DNA of 64,000 nt from Collimonas arenae. GTDB lineage: Bacteria > Pseudomonadota > Gammaproteobacteria > Burkholderiales > Burkholderiaceae_D. Of the stretch, positions 1-7,907 are shown in pieces. Under the pieces are notes generated by a model that was not told where the DNA came from, ran no database searches, and saw only the letters and a program-made list of their open reading frames with translations. Location: the NCBI RefSeq assembly GCF_001584165.1, contig NZ_CP013233.1, positions 4,410,620 to 4,474,619 on the forward strand, in the 5' to 3' direction. A program made the position numbers and the translations under genes. Each line of letters begins with the position of its first letter. Position 1 is the stretch's first letter.

Positions 1-1
1 A

Positions 2-1312
2 CCAGCCGTTTCATTAACTTTGAGTCAGCCGAAAACAAGTATCGGATCGCCTGTAACCGTTGCATGGTCATCCACCAATGCGACAAGCTGCACGGCTTCG
101 GGTGCATGGAGTGGCATACAGTCGATTTCAGGATCGGCCATACAAACGCCAACAGCATCCGGTGTTGGCACATATACCCTTACTTGTTCTGGCGCCGGTG
201 GAAGTGCCAATCAGTCAGTCTCATTGACTGTGCCAATTCCGGTATTGAAATCTTCGTATGAGAACAAGGCCGCAGCAGGCGAATCGATTGGCGCTCAAAC
301 TCTTCCGAGTGAAGTAGCCGCTGGCAATGCAGTGGCGTTTGCCGACTTCTTTCAAGACGGCACGTATTCAATGGTGACGCATACGCTTGAATACAATTCA
401 CAAGACCCATCCACAGCTAGTAAATTCGGACACATTCATTTCTGGCAGAAAGTTAATGGCACATGGGTAGACCATACGTCTACCTTGTTAGCAAATAACA
501 CTGGATGTCTCCACCCACGCAAGGCGGTTGTGGCCGATTTCAATGGCGACGGCAAACCAGATATTTTCTTCGCTTGCCACGGCTTCGATGCATCGCCGTT
601 TTCAGGTGAGCAGCCTCATGTCCTACTTAGCCAGCCTGACGGCACTTACAAGAACGTAACCATTCCGGTAACTTGCTACTGCCACAGCGCATCCGCAGCA
701 GATATACACGGCAATGGCTATGCCGATGTTTTGGTGACGGATCAATTCGTCCAGAAAACACCATTTTTCTTTACCAACAACAAAGACGGCACCTTCAATA
801 GTGATTTCTCTCACTTCCCGAAAGTAATCAATGCTTACCAGTCGAACGGACAGCAAGGCATTACAGGATCGAATACTGGACTACCCGAGATATTCACTTC
901 CGAGTTGATCGATTTTTCTGGCACAGGTCATTTCGATGCATTTTTAGCTGGCAATGCACCGGACAATAGTTTCGGAAACTGGCCGCCGACCATTTTTAAA
1001 AATGACGGTAGCGGAGTGTATTCAGCATCCAACGCAACCGTTCTGCCATATAGCCAGCAATATCAAACGACGCTTGATATTGTGTATCAAGGCGGCTTTG
1101 TCTATTTAACTGCCGTGCAGGACACCTATTCCTCCAACCCATACGGCTTCAGCAACATCGTCAAAATTAATCCAGCGACGATGGCATCAACCCAAATCTA
1201 CGCGAACACTGCGAATTTTTCTAACGGCCGTACCTGGCTGAACTGGATTGTTCCAAACAACGGCCACATCACCAGTCTCGATACGACCTACGGCGTGTCG
1301 GTATCTCAATAA
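2..1312 (+). CDS. FG-GAP/VCBS-type repeat protein, 5' end outside window
   Basis: The frame is open back to base 2, so the gene begins upstream of the window; the TTG at 20 is only an internal codon. The visible part starts with an Ig-like stretch rich in Ser/Thr/Gly (about 70 residues), followed by a region with FG-GAP-like calcium-binding signatures such as 'DFNGDGKPDIFF' near residue 175. Such repeats form beta-propellers in exported or surface proteins. No signal peptide can be judged because the N-terminus is missing. It is followed by an unrelated membrane protein gene. An exported function is inferred from repeat type and composition only. Confidence 0.6.
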   Translation, partial: PAVSLTLSQPKTSIGSPVTVAWSSTNATSCTASGAWSGIQSISGSAIQTPTASGVGTYTLTCSGAGGSANQSVSLTVPIPVLKSSYENKAAAGESIGAQTLPSEVAAGNAVAFADFFQDGTYSMVTHTLEYNSQDPSTASKFGHIHFWQKVNGTWVDHTSTLLANNTGCLHPRKAVVADFNGDGKPDIFFACHGFDASPFSGEQPHVLLSQPDGTYKNVTIPVTCYCHSASAADIHGNGYADVLVTDQFVQKTPFFFTNNKDGTFNSDFSHFPKVINAYQSNGQQGITGSNTGLPEIFTSELIDFSGTGHFDAFLAGNAPDNSFGNWPPTIFKNDGSGVYSASNATVLPYSQQYQTTLDIVYQGGFVYLTAVQDTYSSNPYGFSNIVKINPATMASTQIYANTANFSNGRTWLNWIVPNNGHITSLDTTYGVSVSQ

Positions 1313-1395
1313 CTCAAAGCACATGGCAATCTATTGCGAAAAGTCATCGCAATGGATTGTCATGTCCATAGTCACATCATACGGGGAATAAAAAA

Positions 1396-2301
1396 ATGAT
1401 CGTATCAATGAAGAACGACGCGGGTTTAGTCCGGCAGGTCAAAGTAGGATTTTGTTGGACTGCATTTTTCTTTGGCGCATTGCCGTTCTTCTTTCGCGGT
1501 ATGCCATCAACAGGATTTCTATGGTGCTGTACGTTATTCATCGGGAATTTCGTACTGCCATTCAAGATGAACAAATACACCGCGCAATATTATTTGGAGC
1601 ATGGCTACAAGCCATACGGGAAAGGCTGGCATAAAGCTGCTTTAGCTTGGGGTGTGGCGATACCATCCACTGGCGAAGAGACAACGAATGACGCATTCAG
1701 CGATGAACCAGAGTCTTCGAAATATGTATTTAAGATTTGGCATGCGCTTGTTGCCGTCACTGTCATCCCAGGAATTTTGATGGCAATGTTCGGTTCACAT
1801 GAAAACAAGTCTGCAAAATCCGAACCCGTAGAACAAGTGGTGCATATTCAACCGACTGAACCTGTCGCGCCAGCCATCATCGATACGCCTGCCGCTTTGG
1901 ATAAGGCCGTTGTGACTCAAATGGCTGAAATCGCCTCATCGCAAAATCCGATTGCAGAAACTCCGCGTAACGACATAGCCAAATCCGAATCGCCAAAAAC
2001 GGAAGCAGATATTCCGCCTGCGAACGCCAATAACGCAGTTCAATCTTGGACACCGAGCTTTGACTGTGCCAAAGCCTCGAATGGCCCTGAACGATTAATC
2101 TGCTCCAGTCCTGAACTATCGGCAGCAGACGTAAGGCTTGGTCAAGTATACAAATCAGCACTTAACAATGCCAAAGATACAGGCGCTCTCAGGAAACGAC
2201 AGAACGAATGGCGCAAGCTTGAACGCGACGGATGTTCAGATGTGAGTTGCATGTTGAAGGCATACCAAAATCGAATTACTGAATTGGCTGCGTCCGAGTG
2301 A
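1396..2301 (+). CDS. Membrane protein with N-terminal DUF2628-like and C-terminal LprI-like domain
   Basis: The 301-residue protein has two hydrophobic segments in the first 60 residues, a third around residues 117-135, a Pro/Ala/Glu-rich linker (about 140-220), and a C-terminal domain from 'FDCAKASNGPERLIC' to the end. That domain carries four cysteines and the 'RQNEWRKLERDGC' pattern of the LprI/DUF1311 family, several members of which inhibit lysozyme. A membrane-anchored periplasmic LprI-like domain is the likely layout. The start ATG follows a GGGGAATA purine stretch; a second ATG four codons later is equally possible. It may be cotranscribed with the next small membrane protein. A lysozyme-inhibitor role is inferred from family only. 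Confidence 0.65.
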   Translation: MIVSMKNDAGLVRQVKVGFCWTAFFFGALPFFFRGMPSTGFLWCCTLFIGNFVLPFKMNKYTAQYYLEHGYKPYGKGWHKAALAWGVAIPSTGEETTNDAFSDEPESSKYVFKIWHALVAVTVIPGILMAMFGSHENKSAKSEPVEQVVHIQPTEPVAPAIIDTPAALDKAVVTQMAEIASSQNPIAETPRNDIAKSESPKTEADIPPANANNAVQSWTPSFDCAKASNGPERLICSSPELSAADVRLGQVYKSALNNAKDTGALRKRQNEWRKLERDGCSDVSCMLKAYQNRITELAASE

Positions 2302-2308
2302 AATTAAA

Positions 2309-2548
2309 TTGGCTGGGCCGACTGGATTACGGAACGACATCGATTCAATCGGCCAATCACTGGAAAAATTGATGGGTACACTATTCCTGCTGGTGCTTTA
2401 TCTGTATTTACTATATCGGCTGCTGGTGACAGTGATTGCGATTTTGAAGAACTTCTCGGCGGCGCCATTCCTAGCTACGTGCTATCTGCTGTTACTGGCT
2501 GGCTTTGGCAGCGGCTGTTACTGGCTGTATAAAGCAATGTTCGGTTGA
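2309..2548 (+). CDS. Small two-segment membrane protein, function unknown
   Basis: This 79-residue frame begins with TTG eight bases after the previous stop and contains two clear hydrophobic segments (about residues 23-45 and 50-75). I do not recognise a family. The close spacing suggests translation coupled to the upstream LprI-like gene. The TTG start and lack of a strong ribosome binding site make the exact N-terminus uncertain. Confidence 0.45.
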   Translation: MAGPTGLRNDIDSIGQSLEKLMGTLFLLVLYLYLLYRLLVTVIAILKNFSAAPFLATCYLLLLAGFGSGCYWLYKAMFG

Positions 2549-2581
2549 TGGGTTGGATTCGGTGCCGGTGATGGCATCGTA

Positions 2582-2794
2582 TCAGAGCACTATCGGAACG
2601 CCATTGATAAGCCAGTTTTGCGCCTTCATTTGCAGTACCCATTCCCGAAATTCACGCCTTTCTTCGCAATCACGATCATAGGCCGCATCTTCTTCCATTG
2701 TCGAATGTCGGTTTTCTCTTTTTTCGGGCCCGAGTATTTTTCTCATAAGTGCTTCGTGCCTGGCGAGTGTAGCTTCAAGGTCATAATTCTTCAT
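2582..2794 (-). CDS. Small charged protein, function unknown
   Basis: A 70-residue protein rich in Glu, Arg and Asp. The frame extends three codons upstream to a TTG, but ATG at 2794 is the more likely start, with a GGGG stretch a short distance upstream. No family recognised. It faces away from the three small genes that follow and could be an accessory gene of the island. Confidence 0.4.
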   Translation of the reverse strand: MKNYDLEATLARHEALMRKILGPEKRENRHSTMEEDAAYDRDCEERREFREWVLQMKAQNWLINGVPIVL

Positions 2795-2950
2795 GTCTGG
2801 CAATCCCCTATCTGGCCTGTAGGTTGTTGTTCAAGCCATAGGTATTTATCTCTATCCGCACCGGCCTTCAAACGTCCTGAAGTGTCCCTGGTCTCGCCCT
2901 TGAGCTAAATACCATCAGTTAAGATTGCCGGGCCTTGATCGATGCCGGAC

Positions 2951-3003
2951 GGTGCTAACGGATGCACTTTAGTATTTACCAGTTTTAAAAATGAGTTAGC
3001 ACC
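2951..3003 (+). repeat. Dispersed palindrome-bounded repeat, copy 1
   Basis: A 53 bp unit bounded by GGTGCTAAC and its exact reverse complement GTTAGCACC, with the internal string TAGTATTTA shared with the other copies. It lies in the 355 bp gene-free stretch between 2794 and 3150; I see nothing else there. See the finding on this repeat family. Confidence 0.85.
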
Positions 3004-3149
3004 GGATTCGGACGGTCAAAGAGGCCAATTCGGTTGCTTCCTATAAAAACTCCGCCAAAGAGCTTTGTGGGTTCGTTGCAGCTCATATTGTTGGCAGCAA
3101 CTCACTAGTCCACTATCAGTGAATTTCTCTTTGTCCATGATATGTTCTT

Positions 3150-3335
3150 TTAATGCAACGGTAATTCAGAGTCATTATCAAACATTGCTTGCATCTGTTC
3201 CTTGGTCAAAGTCATTCCACTCGGCTTGTTTGCGATCCGCTCAGTCAAACGAATAATTTTTTCGCGATCTGCATCAGTCATTTCTGCGCATGCGTCCAAA
3301 AATTCCTGCTCTTGCTCAGTTCTATCGTTAGGCAT
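3150..3335 (-). CDS. Small acidic protein, function unknown
   Basis: A 61-residue protein whose ATG is preceded by AGGAAG at good spacing. It contains 'DADREKIIRLTERIANKPSGM', an amphipathic stretch, and no recognised domain. It is the last of three tightly spaced small genes on the minus strand (3881 to 3150) that probably form one operon. No function can be assigned. Confidence 0.5.
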   Translation of the reverse strand: MPNDRTEQEQEFLDACAEMTDADREKIIRLTERIANKPSGMTLTKEQMQAMFDNDSELPLH

Positions 3336-3350
3336 GATGCTTCCTGGAGG

Positions 3351-3548
3351 TTATGGATGCTCAAATCTGCTAGCAAGATAAGCACGAAGATCGGTAGGTG
3401 AAGATGAATCGGCATCTTTCCTTGCGTCGAACCATGTCTCCGCGTACGCTTCAACGCGACCTTCATTTACATTTTCGTCAGTCGCAAAATCACGTGCGAT
3501 TTGCAGCGCTTCCATATTGGTCTTTACCTGATCGACAGCCATTTTCAT
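3351..3548 (-). CDS. Small protein, function unknown
   Basis: A 65-residue protein beginning MKMAVDQ; either of two ATG codons could be the start. It is the middle gene of the three-gene minus-strand operon and is separated from its neighbours by about 15 bases on each side. No recognisable domain. Confidence 0.5.
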   Translation of the reverse strand: MKMAVDQVKTNMEALQIARDFATDENVNEGRVEAYAETWFDARKDADSSSPTDLRAYLASRFEHP

Positions 3549-3563
3549 TTTTCTCAGTGGGCT

Positions 3564-3881
3564 CTAAAAATCGTCGATATACGTAGAGGAAGGGACTGGC
3601 CAGTTAGCTTTGATCACTTTGTAGAGGCGATCAATCCGTGCGGTATTTTTAGCAGCGTCCGGCCCTACATAGCCATTTCCGGCCGTATTCGTTTCAAGGC
3701 GAAACAGTAAATCATCTATCTCCTTTGAACCAACTGTTTCCGACACGTACAATTTTCCTACCTTCGAAACGCGTATTTGCGTGTGAACCGAGTCGTCGCC
3801 TGTCGCGACTAAGGCAGCAATATTCGCCTTCGTAAGTTCGCCCGGCTGATTTAAATCAATTTCAAAATTTTTGTTGGTCAT
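3564..3881 (-). CDS. Hypothetical protein, first gene of a small operon
   Basis: A 105-residue protein with an AGAAAAG stretch ahead of the ATG. It has a soluble, mixed composition with 'SKVGKLYVSETVGSKEIDDLLF' in the middle and no recognised domain. It leads a three-gene operon of small proteins and lies divergent from the promoter and structured leader at 4268, with repeat copy 2 in the space between. Confidence 0.5.
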   Translation of the reverse strand: MTNKNFEIDLNQPGELTKANIAALVATGDDSVHTQIRVSKVGKLYVSETVGSKEIDDLLFRLETNTAGNGYVGPDAAKNTARIDRLYKVIKANWPVPSSTYIDDF

Positions 3882-4117
3882 AATTCACTTTTCTAGGATT
3901 GACTAAAGCATTTATGCCACTGGACTGACAACGCATCAGCACCAGATTGTCACAATCAGAATGAGCGCCAGCGAGGGGGGTTGATCTACATGAGGGCGAT
4001 CAGGGCAATGCCCCGACCGTATATAAAAATATATAGTTTTTTAATGACGCCGTATAGTGGCTGCGAACAAAAAATTTGCTGCTATGTATGCAGAAATGTA
4101 CTTTACATGAAAGTGTT

Positions 4118-4170
4118 GGTGCTAACGCGAGCACTTTAATATTTAACTGATTTAGAAACGGGTTAGCACC
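4118..4170 (+). repeat. Dispersed palindrome-bounded repeat, copy 2
   Basis: A 53 bp unit with the same GGTGCTAAC/GTTAGCACC ends and orientation as copy 1; the internal string reads TAATATTTAAC. It sits in the divergent intergenic region between the small-gene operon and the promoter at 4268. Confidence 0.85.
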
Positions 4171-4267
4171 GGACTCGCCCGATCTCTTCAGCCCGAAGGT
4201 GCTTGTGCTGGTCTCTTGCTGTTCGATGGGTACACGCCTAGGCAAACGTGAATCTTTTATAAAGTTG

Positions 4268-4296
4268 TTGACAAGAAAAGTTGTCTTATGTATAGT
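4268..4296 (+). promoter_or_regulatory. Near-consensus sigma70 promoter
   Basis: TTGACA at 4268-4273 and TATAGT at 4291-4296 are separated by exactly 17 bases. The -35 box is perfect and the -10 box is close to consensus. Transcription would start near 4303, about 365 bases before the first credible start codon at 4667, which leaves an unusually long leader. Confidence 0.75.
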
Positions 4297-4300
4297 AAAA

Positions 4301-4511
4301 GAAGCGTTAGTGCTTCAACCCAGCTTTCGCTGCCAGATTTTGCGGATACTCTCCGCGCCCTGTGGGTAACACGGCCGACATTGAGCGGTACCGTCATGTA
4401 GTTAGATTTATGACGGAAGGGGCAGGCTTGAAATTCTTTCATTCGGTATTCCGGATGCAGGAGTTCGCCTGCGAGTCTGACAGAGTCACAAAAGATGGTA
4501 TCCCTACCGTC
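4301..4511 (+). ncRNA. Candidate structured RNA or long structured leader
   Basis: Directly downstream of the strong promoter, a series of short inverted repeats follow each other: GAAGC/GCTTC (4301-4316), GCGGA/TCCGC (4342-4356), a bulged GTG/CAC stem (4359-4376), CCGTCAT/ATGACGG (4391-4416), CGG/CCG (4444-4453), GCAGG/CCTGC (4457-4472) and GATGGTA/TACCGTC (4494-4511, one G-U pair). I see no convincing coding frame here on either strand. It could be an independent small RNA, an antisense-type copy-control RNA or an attenuating leader of the gene at 4667. The RNA nature is inference from the promoter and the density of hairpins. Confidence 0.45.
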
Positions 4512-4666
4512 TTCACTTCTCCGTACGCTCATAGGCACTCAGCCTGCTAAATTTCCGTTTTCCCGATTGGTTTCGTTCGACTTTGCTTTCGTCCGCATTT
4601 GGGCTGCGCATTGTCTGCCGATGGAATTTCACTTTTAATTTTCCTATTAAATCTGAAAGGCATCAA

Positions 4667-5317
4667 ATGAAGAAAATCGTTACTAATAATTCGTCGACAC
4701 TGCGTAGTCTCCAGTTAGAGCCCTTTGATGGTCTCTCCAAGGGACCTTATTATTATCACTCGCTGAATATTTCAGTCTTTGAGAATTTTGAAGACGATCG
4801 GCCTGAGTTGTTGCAGAGAGATTGGGGTACTCTATCTGCATTTCTCACTGCTATTACTAGCAATTCGAGTGAAGACACCGCTGGCTTCAGCCCGTGGATC
4901 AATGGCACGTCAACTGCCAAGACGAACGCTATAACAGCGCTGGTGATTGACTTCGACACCAAATTCGATATCAATCAATTGGCCCCTCAGTTCCGTGACA
5001 TTGAGCGCGCCAGCTATATGGCGCGCGATCCAGAAACCGGCAACGAAATTTTCCGCGTGCTGCTTCCGCTGCTCAACCCTATCTCGCTCGAAAAATTTCT
5101 GATCCTGAAACCCACAATCCAAAATTGGGCTGATGGCATCGGCAATCATCCTGCATCCAATCCATCTAGCTACCGAGTCGGACGCTTTTGCTGCTACCCC
5201 AGCTATAACAAAGCTGACCCCGCTAGTCCACGCGTCGAATTTGCTTCTCCTGGCTGGATGCTGGACGAAAGCGCGTTTGACGAGCTGAGGGAAACTGGCG
5301 TACTGACGCTCATATAA
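4667..5317 (+). CDS. Primase-like (AEP-type) protein, divergent
   Basis: I chose ATG 4667 because it is preceded by GAAAGG; the frame runs further upstream without a good start. The 216-residue protein has the layout of an archaeo-eukaryotic primase-type domain: 'ALVIDFDTKF' (hhhDhD motif) around residue 88, then 'FRVLLPLLNP', then 'SSYRVGRFCCYP'. The same order of motifs occurs in the better preserved primase at 6886 of the same module. The expected histidine of the second motif is not evident, so the site may be degenerate. It lies downstream of the long structured leader and ahead of the replication-type genes. A role in initiation of replication is inferred from motifs and context. Confidence 0.45.
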   Translation: MKKIVTNNSSTLRSLQLEPFDGLSKGPYYYHSLNISVFENFEDDRPELLQRDWGTLSAFLTAITSNSSEDTAGFSPWINGTSTAKTNAITALVIDFDTKFDINQLAPQFRDIERASYMARDPETGNEIFRVLLPLLNPISLEKFLILKPTIQNWADGIGNHPASNPSSYRVGRFCCYPSYNKADPASPRVEFASPGWMLDESAFDELRETGVLTLI

Positions 5318-5406
5318 ACAGTTATCGCATTAGGAGCGTAATTGGGAAATTTCTGCCCAGTCCAGTCTCGGCTCCTGAAATAAAAAACACGCGGTAAACC
5401 ATCGTG

Positions 5407-5438
5407 ACCGTACTGGCGACAATGATCGCCGGTACGGT
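5407..5438 (+). other. Strong hairpin upstream of the 170-residue gene
   Basis: ACCGTACTGGCGA and TCGCCGGTACGGT pair at 12 of 13 positions around a six-base loop. No T-run follows, so it is not a standard terminator. It lies in the 172 bp gap between the primase-like gene and the gene at 5490 and could attenuate or protect the transcript. Confidence 0.5.
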
Positions 5439-5489
5439 GCCAGCGCCGCATCGTCTATCACAGAAAAATAACAATGTAAGGACTAAAAA

Positions 5490-6002
5490 ATGAAACAAAA
5501 AAATCAAGCAGTAAAAAATATGGCGGCTAGCTTTATAGGGATTGGCATCGAACAGATGCTGGCTAGATTGCATAGCGAAATCAGCTTGGCAACACAGTTC
5601 TCTCCAGCCCTTCCTCGACGCATTAACTTTGGCGTATCTCTTTGGACTTCCACTGACGTGCCATTTCCAACCTATTCTGCTTTTGAATCGGAAATTCAAC
5701 AAACTCAGCTTTGGCAGTTTGATACGTCCGACTGGAATCCTGACCTCATTGTCTACCCAACATCTCGAATTCGCGTCCGGATACCGTGTTGGGAAGGCGA
5801 GGTGCGGTGCTGGAAAAACGTTGAGTTCGCGAGCGACGACGGCACACCCTTCAAGACTGGCGAACTGCTTTTCAAACTTCACAGCGCGGTTGTGAAAAAT
5901 TCACGCGGCGCTGGTGATGTTGTTGTGGTGTCAGCCTTGAGTATGCATCGCTACCACAATCGCAAAGAGCCCCAACTGTATATCTTGGATGAAGACTACT
6001 GA
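5490..6002 (+). CDS. Unknown protein, paralogue 1 of a tandem pair
   Basis: A 170-residue soluble protein that clearly resembles the next gene: both share the order 'P.SRI.(I/V).(V/I)P', a following 'F.(S/T)(D/N)DG.PF.(T/S)GEL..K.H.A(V/L)V' segment in the C-terminal half, and a Trp-rich middle. I do not recognise the family. The start follows GTAAGGAC at normal spacing. Hairpins lie on both sides of it. Tandem duplication within a replication-type module suggests a structural or DNA/RNA-associated accessory role, but nothing in the sequence proves this. Confidence 0.6.
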   Translation: MKQKNQAVKNMAASFIGIGIEQMLARLHSEISLATQFSPALPRRINFGVSLWTSTDVPFPTYSAFESEIQQTQLWQFDTSDWNPDLIVYPTSRIRVRIPCWEGEVRCWKNVEFASDDGTPFKTGELLFKLHSAVVKNSRGAGDVVVVSALSMHRYHNRKEPQLYILDEDY

Positions 6003-6012
6003 TCTGTCGAGC

Positions 6013-6036
6013 GTATCGGCCATTCGTAGCCGATAC
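6013..6036 (+). other. Perfect 8 bp stem hairpin
   Basis: GTATCGGC and GCCGATAC pair perfectly around an eight-base loop just after the stop at 6002. There is no T-run. It precedes repeat copy 3 by seven bases. Confidence 0.5.
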
Positions 6037-6043
6037 ATCCTCG

Positions 6044-6095
6044 GGTGCTAACACACGTCACTTAGTATTTACTGATTGAGAATTGTGTTAGCACC
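6044..6095 (+). repeat. Dispersed palindrome-bounded repeat, copy 3
   Basis: A 52 bp unit with GGTGCTAAC/GTTAGCACC ends and internal TAGTATTTAC, same orientation as copies 1 and 2. It lies between the two paralogous genes at 5490 and 6137. Confidence 0.85.
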
Positions 6096-6136
6096 GCATC
6101 GTCCGCCGACAAAATAAAAACAACCTTGGAAATAAT

Positions 6137-6697
6137 ATGAACAATATCAGTCAACAAAAAAATATGACCGCGCTGGATAAAATTCGCAACAAAATTGAAA
6201 GCAATATATTGGCTGCACAACAGCCTGAACCAGTTCAACGGACATGTCGCGTCTTTGAGCCACCATTGTCACCGAAACGGGAGAGGCCACCTCATCCTGC
6301 TCGCATCACCTTCCCTACATTTTTCTGCACATTCGTCAACGTGGCGTTTCGCTGCTATTCCGATTTTGACGACATGATCGAGCACAGCCACTGGAATCAG
6401 AAACGGATCGTTTTTCCTGAGTCGCGTATTCATATTCATGTGCCACATGGATTAATGGCAAAAGATATTCCATTTCCATCACGTGTCGAACTTACGACCA
6501 ACGATGGCAGGCCATTCACGTCAGGCGAATTGTTCTACAAAATTCATAAAGCCCTGGTTGAACCCGCAGCAAACCCGTCCAGACTCCTTCACGGAGCGAA
6601 GCTCACTGCGCACCCAAACCAGTGGCCGAATGACGGCAAGCCGTATCTGTACGGATTTTATACGAAGGATAAGTGGAGCATGAATTACCCGTACTGA
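6137..6697 (+). CDS. Unknown protein, paralogue 2 of a tandem pair
   Basis: A 186-residue protein related to the preceding gene (see there), with a longer, basic, proline-rich N-terminal part (about residues 25-60) and a conserved core ending in 'TSGELFYKIHKALVE'. The start follows a GGAAATA stretch. The two copies are clearly diverged rather than a recent duplication. The 188 bp gap behind it contains a small GTCGG/CCGAC stem before the primase gene. Function unknown. Confidence 0.6.
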   Translation: MNNISQQKNMTALDKIRNKIESNILAAQQPEPVQRTCRVFEPPLSPKRERPPHPARITFPTFFCTFVNVAFRCYSDFDDMIEHSHWNQKRIVFPESRIHIHVPHGLMAKDIPFPSRVELTTNDGRPFTSGELFYKIHKALVEPAANPSRLLHGAKLTAHPNQWPNDGKPYLYGFYTKDKWSMNYPY

Positions 6698-6885
6698 TCC
6701 AAATATCACGATAAATATACCGAGTGCAATGGACAGCTGGCTAGGCACGCTGCTTCGCGAAAAGTTACCAAACGATTCGTGCCTGGCTTGCTGTCACATG
6801 CCTCGTCGGATTGGTAACCGACCAAATAACGCGAAGCGAAATCTATGTGCAGATTTCCGCCGACTAAATCGAAGGGGACTTCAAT

Positions 6886-7902
6886 ATGACGCACATGCTT
6901 AAACTTGCCATCAATCGGCACATCATCAACAAAATAGAATCTCAATCTGATCCACGCTGGGAAATATTTACAGCGCAATGCGAAAACGTCGAACTCACGC
7001 TCGATGAATTTTCTGACCATATCAATCAGGGTCACGCATTCTGCGCTCAGCATAAAAATCGCAAAAAAAATGCTAACTTCGTCGGCACCAATATTGTGAC
7101 TGTCGATATTGACAAGGGCATGACTGTCGAGCAGGCGTTGGTCGATCCATTCGTCCAGCAGTACGGCACATTGCTCTACACAACACCATCACATATGCCT
7201 GACCAGCATCGGTTTCGCCTTATCTTCATGTCGGATCGCACCATCACCGATAGCGAAGAAATGAAGCTGGCCTATAAAGGTATAATCCGAAAATTCGGCG
7301 GTGACGACTCGTGCAGCGACGCATGCCGTGGATTCTTCGGCTCGACCGGTAGCAATCCAATCATCCTCGGCAATATTTTGCCTAACGACGAACTGACTAA
7401 GCTCATTGTGCTTGGCGGCGAAAAGAGAGTATCCGCGACGATTTGTTCTGACACTGGCGGTGAGCTTGGTGGCAAATCAACTCAAACTTCGTCCGATCCG
7501 CTGGAAAAAAACCAAATGGTCAAGTTGGCGCGCGGGTTGGGTCATATGGTCTTGCTTGCGGATTTGCCGAAATGGACATCTATTCATTGCCCGAAGCATT
7601 CCGACAATAAGCCGAGCGCATTCGTCGTCACCAATAAAGATGGGATCAATGGTGTGCGCTGCCATAAGTGCCATGCCAGCTTTTGGCCACAATCTGAGCT
7701 TTGGAAAAAGCGTAAGTCCTACAATTTCTATGAGATCGAAGATTTTGTTCGCGAACAGGACTACGCTCAAACCCCCGAAAATTTCTACGACATGGATGCC
7801 GAAGATGCTCAGCCGAGCTTGCTTGATGAAACGCCGAGCGAACGGAACCATCACATTTTGAATGAAAAATATCTACCGAATATCCCGTTACATGAAGGGT
7901 AA
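6886..7902 (+). CDS. Primase part of a split primase-helicase replication protein
   Basis: This 338-residue frame holds an AEP-type primase core: 'IVTVDIDKGM' (DxD) near residue 70, 'YTTPSHMPDQHRFRLIF' (second motif) near 105, and 'DSCSDACRGFFGS' near 145. A zinc ribbon follows around residues 245-265 ('HCPKH...CHKCH'). Its last residues 'YLPNIPLHEG' run directly into a stop at 7900, while the next frame continues with 'VTFVRSPKGSGKT' if read from just before 7900. One extra G in the run at 7897-7899 fuses both into a protein of about 1000 residues like plasmid/phage primase-helicases (CyRepA-like or herpes ori-binding-like). So this is probably the N-terminal half of one gene. Confidence 0.65.
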   Translation: MTHMLKLAINRHIINKIESQSDPRWEIFTAQCENVELTLDEFSDHINQGHAFCAQHKNRKKNANFVGTNIVTVDIDKGMTVEQALVDPFVQQYGTLLYTTPSHMPDQHRFRLIFMSDRTITDSEEMKLAYKGIIRKFGGDDSCSDACRGFFGSTGSNPIILGNILPNDELTKLIVLGGEKRVSATICSDTGGELGGKSTQTSSDPLEKNQMVKLARGLGHMVLLADLPKWTSIHCPKHSDNKPSAFVVTNKDGINGVRCHKCHASFWPQSELWKKRKSYNFYEIEDFVREQDYAQTPENFYDMDAEDAQPSLLDETPSERNHHILNEKYLPNIPLHEG

Positions 7903-7907
7903 CGTTT

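Noticed and set aside
4257..4538. A 93-codon frame on the minus strand and a 62-codon frame on the plus strand over the structured leader
   Set aside because: Neither has a convincing ribosome binding site or recognisable domain, and the region is dominated by hairpins behind a strong plus-strand promoter.
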